Source: Burkholderia ubonensis (GTDB taxonomy: Bacteria; Pseudomonadota; Gammaproteobacteria; Burkholderiales; Burkholderiaceae). From it: DNA of 64,000 nucleotides. Shown piece after piece: positions 34,960 through 44,430 of this stretch (its first letter is position 1; each line of letters starts with the position of its first letter). Both the position numbers and the translations under genes were made by a program. The notes beneath the pieces were generated by a model. It was not told where the DNA came from. It searched no databases and saw nothing but the letters and a program-made list of their open reading frames with translations. Where the stretch lies: assembly GCF_902833085.1 (NCBI RefSeq), contig NZ_CADFEB010000002.1, positions 1 to 64,000 on the forward strand, written 5' to 3'.

Positions 34960-36384
34960 TCAGGCGGAACCCGGTGTCGCCCGGGGGGGCGCGCCGTCGC
35001 CGCCGGACGCGTGCGAGGCGTCGTGCGGGCGGCCGTGCGGGTCGGCTTCGTGCGCGGTCAGCCGCTCGCGCACGAAGCCGATGTGCTCTCGCAGCACGTA
35101 GAACTGCCCGGCATACGCGAGCGGCATCTTCATCCGGTTCACCGATTCCTCGATGTCGTCGAGCCGGTCGAGCAGCTCGACGCGCTCGGCGGCCGTGTGC
35201 TCGCCGAGCGCGTTGCGCTCGAGCGCGATCAGCGCGCCGTACCAGCGGTAGATCCGCGAGCGCACGCGCCAGCCGTACAGCGCCGGCACGACCCGCAACC
35301 CGGGAATCAGCACGACGATGAGCGGCACGACGATCACGAGCAGCCGGTCGACGAGGCTCGCGACCCAGAACGGCAGCCGCCGGTACAGGAAGGTCTTGCC
35401 CGACTTGTAGTAGCGCGCCGCGTCGTCCGACAGCGGGAAGCTGCGCGTGAGCGCCGACGGGAATTCGCCCGCGTGCTGCAGGATCGTCGCGTGGCCGTGC
35501 ACCTCGCGCGCGGCCTCGATCAGCAGGTCGGACAGCGCCGGGTGCAGCGAGTCGCGCGCGACCAGCTCGATCGTCGGCGCAACCGTGCGGATGTCGGCGG
35601 GCGGCAGGTTCCGGCCGAGATCGTAGACCCCTTCGGGCAGCGTGATCGCGGTCAGGTACGGGAAGCGGCGCGCATAGGCTTCCGCCTGCGTGAACGAGTA
35701 CACGTGCACGCCCGGCGCGCGGAACAGCTTCGCCATCACCGGGATCTGCGTCGAATCGCCGGACAGGAACGCCGCGTCGATCTTGCCGGCGAGCAGCGCC
35801 TCGGCGGCGTCCTCGCCGGAGATCGGCAGCAGCGCGGTCGTCCCGCCCGGCGCGATGCCGTTCATCTTCAGCAGCGCGAGGCTCAGCTCGCGCGCGCCGC
35901 TGCCTTCCGGGCCGAGCGCGAGCCGCTTGCCGTTGAAGTCCGACAGCCGCGCGACGATCGGGCCGCGGTACATGATCGCGAGCGGCACGTAGCCGATGCT
36001 GCCGAGCGAGACGAGGTGCTCGTCGCGCGTCTTCGGGCCGATGCCGCTCTGCACGAAGCCGACGTCCACCGGCGCCTTCGGGTTGGACAGCCGCTCGAGG
36101 TTCTGCGCGGAGCCTTCGGACGACTCCACGTCGAGCGTCACGCCGTTCTTCGCGAGGATCGCCTTGTACTTCTGCGCGGCGTTCCAGTAGGTGCTGCCGG
36201 GCGGTCCGGACGAGATCACCAGCGTGGACGGCGGCGCGGGCTGGATCATCCTGATCGCGAGCCAGACGGCGGCGACCGCGAGCAGCACGGTCGGCCCGAC
36301 CGACAGCGCGAGGTCGCGCCACGACACCGCGACGAAGCGGGCGAGGATGCGGGGCGGCCGGCGAGGGCGCAGGATTGGCTTCAT
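34960..36384 (-). CDS. TAXI-type TRAP solute-binding protein, membrane anchored
   Basis: 474 residues. A signal-anchor helix (about 25-45, LALSVGPTVLLAVAAVWLAI) is followed by the TAXI binding domain (ISSGPPGSTYWNAAQKYKAIL; VGFVQSGIGP; LGPEGSGARELSLALL) and, after it, a second membrane segment (VDRLLVIVVPLIVVLIPGL, about 345-365) and a cytoplasmic helical tail. Free TAXI proteins deliver substrate to a DctQM-like permease; none lies nearby, so this anchored form may be a sensor or an orphan receptor. Start chosen at the Met before KPILRPRRPP. Confidence 0.75.
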   Translation of the reverse strand: MKPILRPRRPPRILARFVAVSWRDLALSVGPTVLLAVAAVWLAIRMIQPAPPSTLVISSGPPGSTYWNAAQKYKAILAKNGVTLDVESSEGSAQNLERLSNPKAPVDVGFVQSGIGPKTRDEHLVSLGSIGYVPLAIMYRGPIVARLSDFNGKRLALGPEGSGARELSLALLKMNGIAPGGTTALLPISGEDAAEALLAGKIDAAFLSGDSTQIPVMAKLFRAPGVHVYSFTQAEAYARRFPYLTAITLPEGVYDLGRNLPPADIRTVAPTIELVARDSLHPALSDLLIEAAREVHGHATILQHAGEFPSALTRSFPLSDDAARYYKSGKTFLYRRLPFWVASLVDRLLVIVVPLIVVLIPGLRVVPALYGWRVRSRIYRWYGALIALERNALGEHTAAERVELLDRLDDIEESVNRMKMPLAYAGQFYVLREHIGFVRERLTAHEADPHGRPHDASHASGGDGAPPRATPGSA

Positions 36385-36812
36385 GAACGGCGATGGGCGA
36401 GTGACGCATGCATGACGGATCGATGACGCGGGCGCGTCACGGATCGCATGCATTCGCGGCGATGGTAACCGGATTCGCCGCGCATGCGCGAATTCGGCGA
36501 ATCAGGCGGGCCCGGCCGCCGCCGGCGCCGCGTCAAAAGCTTTGCGCTTCCGCGGGCGCTGGATTACATTGTGCGACGCAGCCACGCCCGACTTGCGCCA
36601 CCCGGCACCCGATCAGACCGGGCGCGCCCGGCCGGCGGCTGCCCGGCCCGGCCGGCCCGCCTTCGCGTGCGCCGGCCGCCGGTCCGTCCCGCCTCTCTCG
36701 CATCGCCGTGGAAATCATCGGCTGTCCCGCCGCGCTCGCGCGTGCAGGCCGGCCGCCTTTGGGGGTAGTCGGCCGCACTGTGCGCGGCCGTTTTGATTCA
36801 CTAGGAGATAGC
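36385..36812. promoter_or_regulatory. 428-base gap before the BON gene
   Basis: GC-rich gap between divergent TAXI and BON-protein genes. The only clear signal is AGGAG at 36802-36806, seven bases before the ATG at 36813. The middle part (36570-36760) is extremely rich in CCG/GGC words. I see no gene, repeat or operator I can name. Confidence 0.4.
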
Positions 36813-37187
36813 ATGAAGTCGATCGTGTCGAGAGCGTTGGGAGCGTTGGGGGTGGCCGCGGTGGCCGCGTGTCTGTCCGGCAGCGTCTACGCGCAGTCGA
36901 GCGAGCCGGCGGCGCCCGAAGCGCCCGCCGCCGCGAAGAGCGCATCGAAGGCCGCCGCGAAATCGGCGAAGCAGGCGAACCGCAAGCTCGGCTATGCGGT
37001 GCGCAAGGCGATTTCGAAGGAGAACGGCGTCGACGTCGCGAACATCGTCGTGCGTTCGAAGGGCGGGGCGATCACGCTCGAGGGCTCGGTGCCCGACGCC
37101 GCACAGATCGAGAAGGCCGAGGCCGCGGCCAAGGGCGTGCCGGGCGTCACGTCCGTCAGCAACAAGCTGAACGTCCAGCCGCAATGA
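36813..37187 (+). CDS. Periplasmic BON-domain protein
   Basis: 124 residues. A signal peptide (cleavage after about residue 27, SVYA/QS), an Ala/Lys-rich linker (30-55) and one BON domain (57-122: YAVRKAISKENGVDVANIVV, GAITLEGSVPDAAQIEKAEA, VPGVTSVSNKLNV). BON domains bind lipid or peptidoglycan at the outer membrane, as in OsmY and DolP. Monocistronic, with a terminator at 37229-37256. Confidence 0.88.
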   Translation: MKSIVSRALGALGVAAVAACLSGSVYAQSSEPAAPEAPAAAKSASKAAAKSAKQANRKLGYAVRKAISKENGVDVANIVVRSKGGAITLEGSVPDAAQIEKAEAAAKGVPGVTSVSNKLNVQPQ

Positions 37188-37228
37188 CGCGGGGCGGCGC
37201 GTTCGCGCCGCTCGCGCTCGCATCCAGG

Positions 37229-37256
37229 CGGGCCTCGGAAATCCGGGGCCCGTTTT
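37229..37256 (+). terminator. Rho-independent terminator after the BON gene
   Basis: CGGGCCTCGG (37229-37238) pairs with CCGGGGCCCG (37243-37252) across an AAAT loop with one mismatch, followed by TTTT. It lies 42 bases after the stop codon and before the next gene's ATG at 37297. Confidence 0.75.
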
Positions 37257-37296
37257 CGCTTGGAGTCCATCCGACATAACGAGAGAGAGGGCGACA

Positions 37297-39396
37297 ATGA
37301 CGAAGCTACGGTGGGGCAGGCGGGTCGGGTTCGGAGCGGCGCTGGCCGCCGTCGTGACGCTGTTCGGGGCCTGCAACGGCAGCGAGACGCGCGACGGCAA
37401 CCCGTTGCCCGATTTCATCGCGGGCAGCGTGCGCACGACGGCCTACGACGGCGCGAGCGACGATCTGCTGACGGCCGGCCTCGGCAAGAGCGGCCTCGCG
37501 AGCGCCGCGCCGCCCGCGTTCGCGAACCCGGCCCGGCCGACGGCGGCCGAGCTGCGCCGCCTCGCGATCTGGTCGAACTATCGCGCGATCGTCGACATGA
37601 GCGCGAACGGCGGCTACGGCCGCTTCTGGGGGCCGAACGTCGACCTCGACGGCAACGACACGCTCGGCGAAGGCCGGATCGCCGGCACCGAATACCTCGC
37701 TTACTCCGACGACGGCACCGGCCGCAGGAACGTCACGCTGCTCGTGCAGGTGCCGACCCGCTTCGACCCGACGCAGCCGTGCATCGTCACCGCGACGTCG
37801 TCCGGCTCGCGCGGCGTGTACGGCGCGATTTCGGCCGCCGGCGAGTGGGGCCTGAAGCGCGGCTGCGCGGTCGCGTACAACGACAAGGGCGGCGGCAACG
37901 GCGCGCACGAGCTCGGCTCGGACACCGTCACGCTGATCGACGGCACGCTCGCGAACGCGGTGCTCGCCGGCAACGCGAGCCTCTTCACCGCGAACGTGTC
38001 GAGCGGCGAGCTGGCGACGTTCAATGCGCAGTTCCCGAACCGCTACGCGTTCAAGCACGCGCATTCGCAGCAGAATCCGGAGCAGGACTGGGGGCGCGTG
38101 ACGCTGCAGGCGGTCGAGTTCGCGTACTGGGCGCTCAACGAGCAGTTCGGACCGCTGATCGACGGCACGCGCCACGGCGTGCGCTATCGCCCCGGCGACA
38201 TCACGACGATCGCCGCGTCGGTCAGCAACGGCGGCGGTTCGGCGCTCGCGGCGGCCGAGCAGGACACGCGCAACTGGATCACCGCGGTCGTGGTCGGCGA
38301 GCCGCAGATCAACGTGCGGCTGGCGCCGAATGCGGTGGTGCGGCAGGGCGGCGCCCCGGTGCCGTCGTTCGGGCGGCCGCTGGCCGACTACGCGACCTTC
38401 GCGAACCTGATGCAGCCGTGCGCGGCGGCGGCGTCCGCGCTGGCCGGCGCGCCGTATCTCACCGCGCTGCCGTCGGCCGTCACGCAGTCGATTCGCGCAC
38501 AGCGCTGCGCGACGCTGGCCGCGGCCGGGCTCGTCGCGGGCGCCGACCTGCAGAGCCAGGCTGCCGACGCGCTCGCGCAGCTGCACGCGGCCGGCTATCT
38601 CGCCGATTCCGACATGCTGCAGGCGCCGATGTGGGATTCGCAGGCGATACCGGCGATCGCAGTGACCTACGCGAACGCGTACACGCGCTCGCGCGTCGTC
38701 GACAACCTGTGCAATTTCAGCTTCGCGACGACCAATGCGGCCACCGGCGCGGTGGCGCCGCCCGCCGCGTCGCCGATGCCGAGCGTGTTCGGCGCGGGCA
38801 ACGGCGTGCCGCCGACCAACGGCATCAACCTCGTGTTCAATACGGGCCCGGCGAGCGGCGTCGACCACCGCCTCGCGACGCCCGACGCGAGCTTCGCGGG
38901 CGCGCTGTGCCTGCGCCAGCTGTGGACCAACGGGCAGCTGAACATGCCCGCGAACGTCGACGCGGTGCGCGTGAACGCGAACCTGCAGGGCAAGCCCGCG
39001 ATCATCGTGCACGGCCGCAGCGATGCGCTCGTGCCGGTCAACCACGCGTCGCGCGCGTATGTCGCGCAGAACAGCATCAGCGAAGGCGGCCGCAGCCAGC
39101 TGGCGTTCTACGAGGTGACGAACGGTCAGCACTTCGACGCATTCCTGCCGGTCGCCGGCTTCGATACGCGCTTCGTGCCCGTGCATTACTACGACCTGCA
39201 GGCGCTGAACCTGATGTGGCGGCACCTGAAGAGCGGCGCGCCGCTGCCGCCGTCGCAGGTGATCCGCACCGTGCCGCGCGGCGGCACGCCGGGCGCTGCG
39301 CCGGCGCTCACGACCGCGAACCTGCCGCCGATCTCGGCCGCGCCGGGCGGCAATGCGATCACGGTCGGCGCGGGGGCGCTCGACGTGCCGTTCTGA
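37297..39396 (+). CDS. D-(-)-3-hydroxybutyrate oligomer hydrolase
   Basis: 699 residues, matching the 3HB-oligomer hydrolase family known from Ralstonia and Burkholderia, which cuts soluble 3-hydroxybutyrate oligomers made from polyhydroxybutyrate. Recognised by TATSSGSRGVYGAISAAGEW (probable nucleophile Ser near residue 171), YNDKGGGNGAHELGSDTV and KPAIIVHGRSDALVPVNHAS. The N-terminus is a signal sequence ending LFGAC at residue 26, a plausible but imperfect lipobox, so it may be secreted or membrane-tethered. Strong terminator follows. Confidence 0.87.
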   Translation: MTKLRWGRRVGFGAALAAVVTLFGACNGSETRDGNPLPDFIAGSVRTTAYDGASDDLLTAGLGKSGLASAAPPAFANPARPTAAELRRLAIWSNYRAIVDMSANGGYGRFWGPNVDLDGNDTLGEGRIAGTEYLAYSDDGTGRRNVTLLVQVPTRFDPTQPCIVTATSSGSRGVYGAISAAGEWGLKRGCAVAYNDKGGGNGAHELGSDTVTLIDGTLANAVLAGNASLFTANVSSGELATFNAQFPNRYAFKHAHSQQNPEQDWGRVTLQAVEFAYWALNEQFGPLIDGTRHGVRYRPGDITTIAASVSNGGGSALAAAEQDTRNWITAVVVGEPQINVRLAPNAVVRQGGAPVPSFGRPLADYATFANLMQPCAAAASALAGAPYLTALPSAVTQSIRAQRCATLAAAGLVAGADLQSQAADALAQLHAAGYLADSDMLQAPMWDSQAIPAIAVTYANAYTRSRVVDNLCNFSFATTNAATGAVAPPAASPMPSVFGAGNGVPPTNGINLVFNTGPASGVDHRLATPDASFAGALCLRQLWTNGQLNMPANVDAVRVNANLQGKPAIIVHGRSDALVPVNHASRAYVAQNSISEGGRSQLAFYEVTNGQHFDAFLPVAGFDTRFVPVHYYDLQALNLMWRHLKSGAPLPPSQVIRTVPRGGTPGAAPALTTANLPPISAAPGGNAITVGAGALDVPF

Positions 39397-39418
39397 ACCG
39401 GCGCCGCCGCCCGCCCGA

Positions 39419-39446
39419 AGCCGGACGCTCGCGTCCGGCTTTTTTT
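39419..39446 (+). terminator. Rho-independent terminator after oligomer hydrolase gene
   Basis: AGCCGGACGC (39419-39428) pairs perfectly with GCGTCCGGCT (39431-39440), with a 2-base loop (in practice a tetraloop), followed by a run of six T. It lies 22 bases after the stop codon. Confidence 0.93.
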
Positions 39447-39449
39447 CGG

Positions 39450-39999
39450 CCATACGCGGGAATCGCTTCCCGGATTCGATTCCCGGCGAAACACCGGCGC
39501 CGTAACAAATTGTTACTTTACGGCTGAAAACCCGGAATCTATTATGCGCCGGTGTTTTCACTTAATTTAATAAATTATCCGGGACACATATTCCTTTCCT
39601 TTCGATTAGATAATCCTTTCGATTTTATTAATTCGGCTCGAGCCGCGATTGAACGCAATTTTGCGATTAATCGACGCTCCGCCGAACGGGATTGCTCGCC
39701 CTTTCGCAGCGAAGCGGCCTTGTCCGGCCGGGCTTTGCGGGGTGCGGCTTTGTCTTCGGGTTGCATGCGGCTCGCGATGGCCGGGAATCGCGCTTGATTT
39801 TGAATTGCCGTTTTCAATGGAATTGATTCCATTGGTTGCTTGCTGAATATCGGGTGGGGTAAATCATGCCGGTCGATTTGCGTCGATCCGGTAAAAAACT
39901 CGGAGTGCGTCGCATAACGAATGCGCTCCTGGTGCGGAACGCCGGATCAAATCATCCTTTGCGTCCGGCGATATTTATCGTTCTGTTCGAGAGGCAATA
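39450..39999. promoter_or_regulatory. AT-rich 550-base region upstream of the S10 gene
   Basis: The AT-richest long stretch in the window (for example ATTTAATAAATTATCC near 39563-39578). No frame gives a convincing protein; the short open frames have no ribosome site or conserved motif. It probably holds the regulated promoter of the S10 gene. The end, CGAGAGGCAATAATG, gives a weak ribosome site for the start at 40000. Confidence 0.5.
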
Positions 40000-41835
40000 A
40001 TGACGACACTGAAGTCCTTGAAAGACGGTTTCGCGCTATTTGGAACGACGCTGAGCGGCCCGCTCGTCGCCGCGACGGCCGCCGCGCTGCTCGTCACGGG
40101 GTGCGGCGGCGACGACGGCGCGAGCCCGTCCGCCGCCGCGGCCGCCGCGGCCACGGCCGCGAATACGCCGGCGTCCGGCGCGGCGACGAACGCCGCGCAG
40201 GCCGACCAGCCGTTCGTCGACACCGACGTCTACGGCACCGGTCCCAACGACGCGGTGACCGACGCCGCCGAAGGCGCGGCGGTCGTGCACCGGCAGGTGT
40301 CGATCGGCGGCAAGGTCATCAAGTACACGGCCACCGCCGGCCACCTGACGACGATCGATCCGGTCACGTCGCAGCCGAACGCGAAGATGTTCTACGTCGC
40401 GTACACGCAGGACAATCCCGACCCGTCGAAGCCGCGCCCGGTCACGTTCTTCTACAACGGCGGCCCCGGCTCGTCGTCGGTCTACCTGCTGCTCGGCTCG
40501 TTCGGCCCGAAGCGGCTGCAGTCGTCGTTCCCGAACTTCACGCCGCCCGCGCCGTACAAGCTGCTCGACAACCCGGACAGCCTGCTCGACCGCTCTGACC
40601 TCGTGTTCATCAACCCGGTCGGCACCGGCTACTCGGCGGCGATCGCCCCGGCGAAGAACAAGGACTTCTGGGGCGTCGACCAGGACGCGCGCTCGATCGA
40701 CCGCTTCATCCAGCGCTACCTGACCAAGTATTCGCGCTGGAACTCGCCGAAGTTCCTGTTCGGCGAGTCGTACGGCACCGCGCGCAGCGCGGTCGTGTCG
40801 TGGGCGCTGCATGAGGACGGCATCGAGCTGAACGGGATCACGCTGCAGTCGTCGATCCTCGACTACGCGAACGCGCTGTCCGCGACCGGCATCTTCCCGA
40901 CGCTCGCCGCCGACGCGTTCTACTGGAAGAAGACGACGCTCACCCCGACGCCGACCGACCTCGACGCGTACATGGTGCAGGCGCGCAACTACGCGGACAA
41001 CGTGCTGACGCCGCTCGCGCAGGCGCCGAATCCGCAGGACGGCGGCTTCGTCAACGTGCGGCTGAACCTGAACCTGCAGACCGCGCAGCAGATGGGTTCG
41101 TACATCGGCACCGATCCGGTCTCGCTGATCCAGACCTTCGGCAACCCGGCGGCGCTCGGCAACGTGCCGTCGTCGAACAACAACCCGCCGTACACGTTCT
41201 TCCTGACGCTCGTGCCGGGCATCCAGATCGGCCAGTATGACGGCCGCGCGAACTACACGGGCCAGGGCATCGCGCCGTTCATCCTGCCGAACTCGGGCGG
41301 CAACGATCCGTCGATCAACAACATCGGCGGCGCGTACACCGTGCTGTGGAACAGCTACCTGAACACCGACCTGAAGTACACGTCGACGTCGTCGTTCGTC
41401 GACCTGAACGACCAGGTGTTCAACAACTGGGACTTCAGCCATACGGACCCGACCGGTGCGAACCGCGGCGGCGGCAACACGCTGTACACGGCGGGCGACC
41501 TTGCTTCGTCGATGAGCCTGAACCCGGACCTGAAGGTGCTGTCCGCGAACGGCTACTTCGACTCGGTGACGCCGTTCCACCAGACCGAGCTGACGCTCGC
41601 GCAGATGCCGCTCGATCCGACGATCAAGGCGCAGAACCTGACGATCAAGAACTACCCGTCGGGCCACATGATCTACCTGAACGACGCGTCGCGGACCGCG
41701 CTGAAGGGCGATCTCGGCAGCTTCTACGACGGCATCCTCGCGAACCGCGCGGCGTTGCAGCGCGTGCAGAAGCTGCAGATGCGCGCGCAGCAGCTGCGCC
41801 AGCAGAAGCTGGAGCAACAGCAGCAGCTCCACTGA
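40000..41835 (+). CDS. S10 family serine carboxypeptidase-like lipoprotein
   Basis: 611 residues. A lipobox LLVTGC puts the lipidated Cys at residue 35, followed by a Ser/Ala-rich spacer. The serine carboxypeptidase triad is intact: Ser257 in FGESYGTARS, Asp521 in NGYFDSVTPF, His556 in YPSGHMIYL; FFYNGGPGSSS supplies the oxyanion hole. A C-terminal Gln-rich helix (about 585-611) is unusual. Family enzymes remove C-terminal residues at low pH. Monocistronic, with its own terminator and a long AT-rich promoter region. Confidence 0.9.
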   Translation: MTTLKSLKDGFALFGTTLSGPLVAATAAALLVTGCGGDDGASPSAAAAAAATAANTPASGAATNAAQADQPFVDTDVYGTGPNDAVTDAAEGAAVVHRQVSIGGKVIKYTATAGHLTTIDPVTSQPNAKMFYVAYTQDNPDPSKPRPVTFFYNGGPGSSSVYLLLGSFGPKRLQSSFPNFTPPAPYKLLDNPDSLLDRSDLVFINPVGTGYSAAIAPAKNKDFWGVDQDARSIDRFIQRYLTKYSRWNSPKFLFGESYGTARSAVVSWALHEDGIELNGITLQSSILDYANALSATGIFPTLAADAFYWKKTTLTPTPTDLDAYMVQARNYADNVLTPLAQAPNPQDGGFVNVRLNLNLQTAQQMGSYIGTDPVSLIQTFGNPAALGNVPSSNNNPPYTFFLTLVPGIQIGQYDGRANYTGQGIAPFILPNSGGNDPSINNIGGAYTVLWNSYLNTDLKYTSTSSFVDLNDQVFNNWDFSHTDPTGANRGGGNTLYTAGDLASSMSLNPDLKVLSANGYFDSVTPFHQTELTLAQMPLDPTIKAQNLTIKNYPSGHMIYLNDASRTALKGDLGSFYDGILANRAALQRVQKLQMRAQQLRQQKLEQQQQLH

Positions 41836-41883
41836 GCGCGGGCGGCGCACGCGCCGCCTGACGCGAGGTAAAAGACGCGACGT

Positions 41884-41922
41884 AAAAAAACGCCGCCCGG
41901 TCACGAGCCGGGCGGCGTTTTT
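41884..41922. terminator. Bidirectional terminator between S10 gene and tauE
   Basis: AAAAAAA followed by CGCCGCCCGG (41891-41900), a 7-base loop, CCGGGCGGCG (41908-41917) and TTTTT. The perfect 10-bp stem with A on the left and T on the right serves both convergent genes. Confidence 0.95.
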
Positions 41923-41955
41923 GACTGGAGCGGCGCGCGCATGGCGCGCCTGCCG

Positions 41956-42744
41956 TCACGCGAGCACGAGCCGCAGGCCGACCGCGACGAGCGTCGACGC
42001 GAGCAGGTTGCGCAGCAGGCGCTCGGGCGCGCGCGTCGACAGCACGCTGCCGATCACGATGCCGGGCAGCGAGCCGATCAGGAGCGACAGCAGCATCGAC
42101 CAGTCGACCGAGCCGAGCAGCCAGTGGCCCATGCCGGCGACGAGCGTGAGCGGGACCGCGTGCGCGATGTCGGAGCCGACGATGCGGGTCGTCGCGAGCG
42201 CCGGGTACAGCAGCAGGAGCACGGTGACGCCGATCGCGCCGGCGCCCACCGACGTCATCGACACCAGCACGCCGAGCACCACGCCCGTCAGCACGGTCGA
42301 CCACAGCGTGCGCGCCGGGCTCGGCGCGAGCGGGTTGCGCGCGGCGAGCGCCGCGAGCTGCGGGCGGAAGATCAGCGCGAGCGACGTGAGCAGCAGCGCG
42401 CCGCCGAGCACGAGCTGGATCAGCCGCGCGGCGCCGGGCGTGTGCATCCCGTACGTGTGAAGGATCCACAGCGTGACGGCCGACGCCGGGACGCTGCCCG
42501 CGGCGAGCCGGCCCGTGATGCGCCAGTCGACCGAGCCCTTCAGGCCGTGGACCAGCGTGCCGGTCGCCTTGGTCGCGGCCGCGTACAGCAGGTCGGTGCC
42601 GACCGCGGTCGCCGGGTGGACGCCGAACAGCAGCACGAGGATCGGCGTCATCAGCGAACCGCCGCCGACGCCCGTCAAGCCGACGAGGATGCCGACGAAC
42701 AGGCCGGACAGGGAGTACAGCAGATCGATATGAGGGAGCGACAT
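41956..42744 (-). CDS. TauE/SafE sulfite exporter family permease
   Basis: 262 residues, seven to eight membrane helices. The two family repeats begin with LFVGILVGLTGVGGGSLMTPIL and LVSMTSVGAGAIGVTVLLLLYP, the G-x-G-G-G type motifs of TauE/SafE. Proposed to export sulfite, sulfoacetate or other anions; the direction and substrate are not shown by context. The ATG at 42744 is chosen; a longer in-frame start at 42810 exists but adds a non-family leader. Confidence 0.87.
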   Translation of the reverse strand: MSLPHIDLLYSLSGLFVGILVGLTGVGGGSLMTPILVLLFGVHPATAVGTDLLYAAATKATGTLVHGLKGSVDWRITGRLAAGSVPASAVTLWILHTYGMHTPGAARLIQLVLGGALLLTSLALIFRPQLAALAARNPLAPSPARTLWSTVLTGVVLGVLVSMTSVGAGAIGVTVLLLLYPALATTRIVGSDIAHAVPLTLVAGMGHWLLGSVDWSMLLSLLIGSLPGIVIGSVLSTRAPERLLRNLLASTLVAVGLRLVLA

Positions 42745-42886
42745 CGGCAGCAGGCGATTGGGTGGCGTTCGGCGGCGCGCGGCGGCGGCGCGCGCGTCAA
42801 AGTCCGACATTGTCGCAAAACTGGCGGGGCGGTGTACGACTGCGTTAAAAATCGGCGGCCCGGCCGCCTGCGGCCGATGCCCCAAA

Positions 42887-44329
42887 TCAGTGCATCGCGC
42901 TGCCGACGCCGCTTCCTGCCACGGCCTGCCGCCGGATGCGCAGCGCAAGGCCGATCAGCGCGGCCGCGGCCGCGAACACCGCGCCGAACGCGAACGCGAC
43001 GTGATAACCGCCGTTCAGCGCGTCGAGCGGCGCGGCCTGGCTTGCGGCGAGCGCATCGGTGCGCGCGGCCGCGAGGCTCGCGAGCACGGCGAGCCCGAGC
43101 GCGCCGCCCATCATGAACGCGGTGTTGACGATGCCGGACGCGAGGCCCGAATCCGCGGGGTCGACGTCGCCCATCGCGGCGAGCAGCACCGGATTGAACG
43201 CGACGCCCGCGCCGACGCCGAGCAGCGTCATGCCGGGCAGCACGTGCCACACGAAGCCGCCGTCGACCGGCGCGCGCGCGAACAGCGCGAGGCCGCACGC
43301 GGCGAGCAGCAGGCCGGCGGCGATCGGGCCGCGGATGCCGAAGCGCATCACGATCCGCGCCGACAGCCCGAGCGAGAACGCGGCCATGATCAGGTTGGCC
43401 GGCAGGAACGCGAGGCCGACCTGGAGCGGTTGGTAGCCGAGCACGCGCTGCATGTACAGCGCGGACAGGAAGAACCATGCGAACATCGCGGCCGCCCACA
43501 GCACGCCGATCGCGTTCGCGAGCGCGACGTTGCGCTTGGCGAACAGCGTGAGCGGCATCAGCGGGTGCGCGACGCGCGCCTCGATCGCGATGAACAGCGC
43601 GAGCAGCGCGGCGGCCGCGCCGACGAGCGCGACGGTCTGCGTCGACAGCCAGCCGGCCTCGTTGCCGTTGACGATCCCGTAGACGGCGAGCATCAGCGAC
43701 GCGGTCACGGTGACGGCCCCCGCGACGTCGAGCCGCGCGTCGGCGGCCGGCGCGCGCGTGCGCGGCAGCAGCGCGGTGCACAGCGCGTAGACGGCGATGC
43801 CGATCGGCAGGTTGACGAGGAAGATCCAGTGCCACGACAGCGCGCTCGTCAGCAGCCCGCCGAGCAGCACGCCGATGCTGCCGCCGCCCGCGCAGACGAA
43901 GCCGTAGACGCCCATCGCTCGCGCCCGCTCGCCGGTCTCGGTGAACAGGTTCATGATCAGCGACAGCGACACCGCCGACACGATCGCGCCGCCGAACCCC
44001 TGCACCGCGCGCGCGGCGATCAGCATCGTCTGCGACTGTGCGACGCCGCAGGCGAGCGACGCGAGCGTGAACACCGTGAGGCCCGCGAGGAACATGCGCC
44101 GGTGTCCGTACAGGTCGCCGAGCCGGCCGCCGAGCAGCAGGCAGCCGCCGAAGGTCAGCATGTATGCGTTGACGACCCAGACGAGCGCCGTCTCGCTGAA
44201 GTGCAGGTCGGCGCTGATCGACGGAAGGGCGACGTTCACGATCGTATTGTCCAGCACGATCATCAGCACGCCGAGGCAGAGGACGATCAGCGTGTACCAG
44301 CGCTTCTCGCCGTGGATGCCGTGGGTCAT
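42887..44329 (-). CDS. MFS multidrug exporter, DHA2 family (EmrB/QacA type)
   Basis: 480 residues, 14 membrane segments. LDNTIVNVALPSISADL in helix 1 is the DHA2 signature, with GGRLGDLYGHRRMFLAG in loop 2-3 and the antiporter motif C in helix 5 (GGSIGVLLGGLLTSALSW). A fused Ser/Gly-rich tail ends the protein. Probably a proton-driven drug exporter. No membrane-fusion gene (emrA) adjoins it, so it may work alone. Confidence 0.88.
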   Translation of the reverse strand: MTHGIHGEKRWYTLIVLCLGVLMIVLDNTIVNVALPSISADLHFSETALVWVVNAYMLTFGGCLLLGGRLGDLYGHRRMFLAGLTVFTLASLACGVAQSQTMLIAARAVQGFGGAIVSAVSLSLIMNLFTETGERARAMGVYGFVCAGGGSIGVLLGGLLTSALSWHWIFLVNLPIGIAVYALCTALLPRTRAPAADARLDVAGAVTVTASLMLAVYGIVNGNEAGWLSTQTVALVGAAAALLALFIAIEARVAHPLMPLTLFAKRNVALANAIGVLWAAAMFAWFFLSALYMQRVLGYQPLQVGLAFLPANLIMAAFSLGLSARIVMRFGIRGPIAAGLLLAACGLALFARAPVDGGFVWHVLPGMTLLGVGAGVAFNPVLLAAMGDVDPADSGLASGIVNTAFMMGGALGLAVLASLAAARTDALAASQAAPLDALNGGYHVAFAFGAVFAAAAALIGLALRIRRQAVAGSGVGSAMH

Positions 44330-44430
44330 GGGGAGGTGGCCTCTCTGTTAGTTATTTGAATGAAAGGCCACATTGTAGACGCCGCCCGGCGCGGCTTCCT
44401 GCCGGTTTCTGGCAGCAGTGAAGCGGACTG

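Noticed and set aside
33125..36409. A minus-strand open frame of 1094 codons running from the LysR gene through the isomerase and TAXI genes.
   Set aside because: Only its last 316 codons (33125-34075) form a real LysR protein. The remainder is out of frame with the isomerase and TAXI genes and is open because of high GC. No long fused protein is supported.
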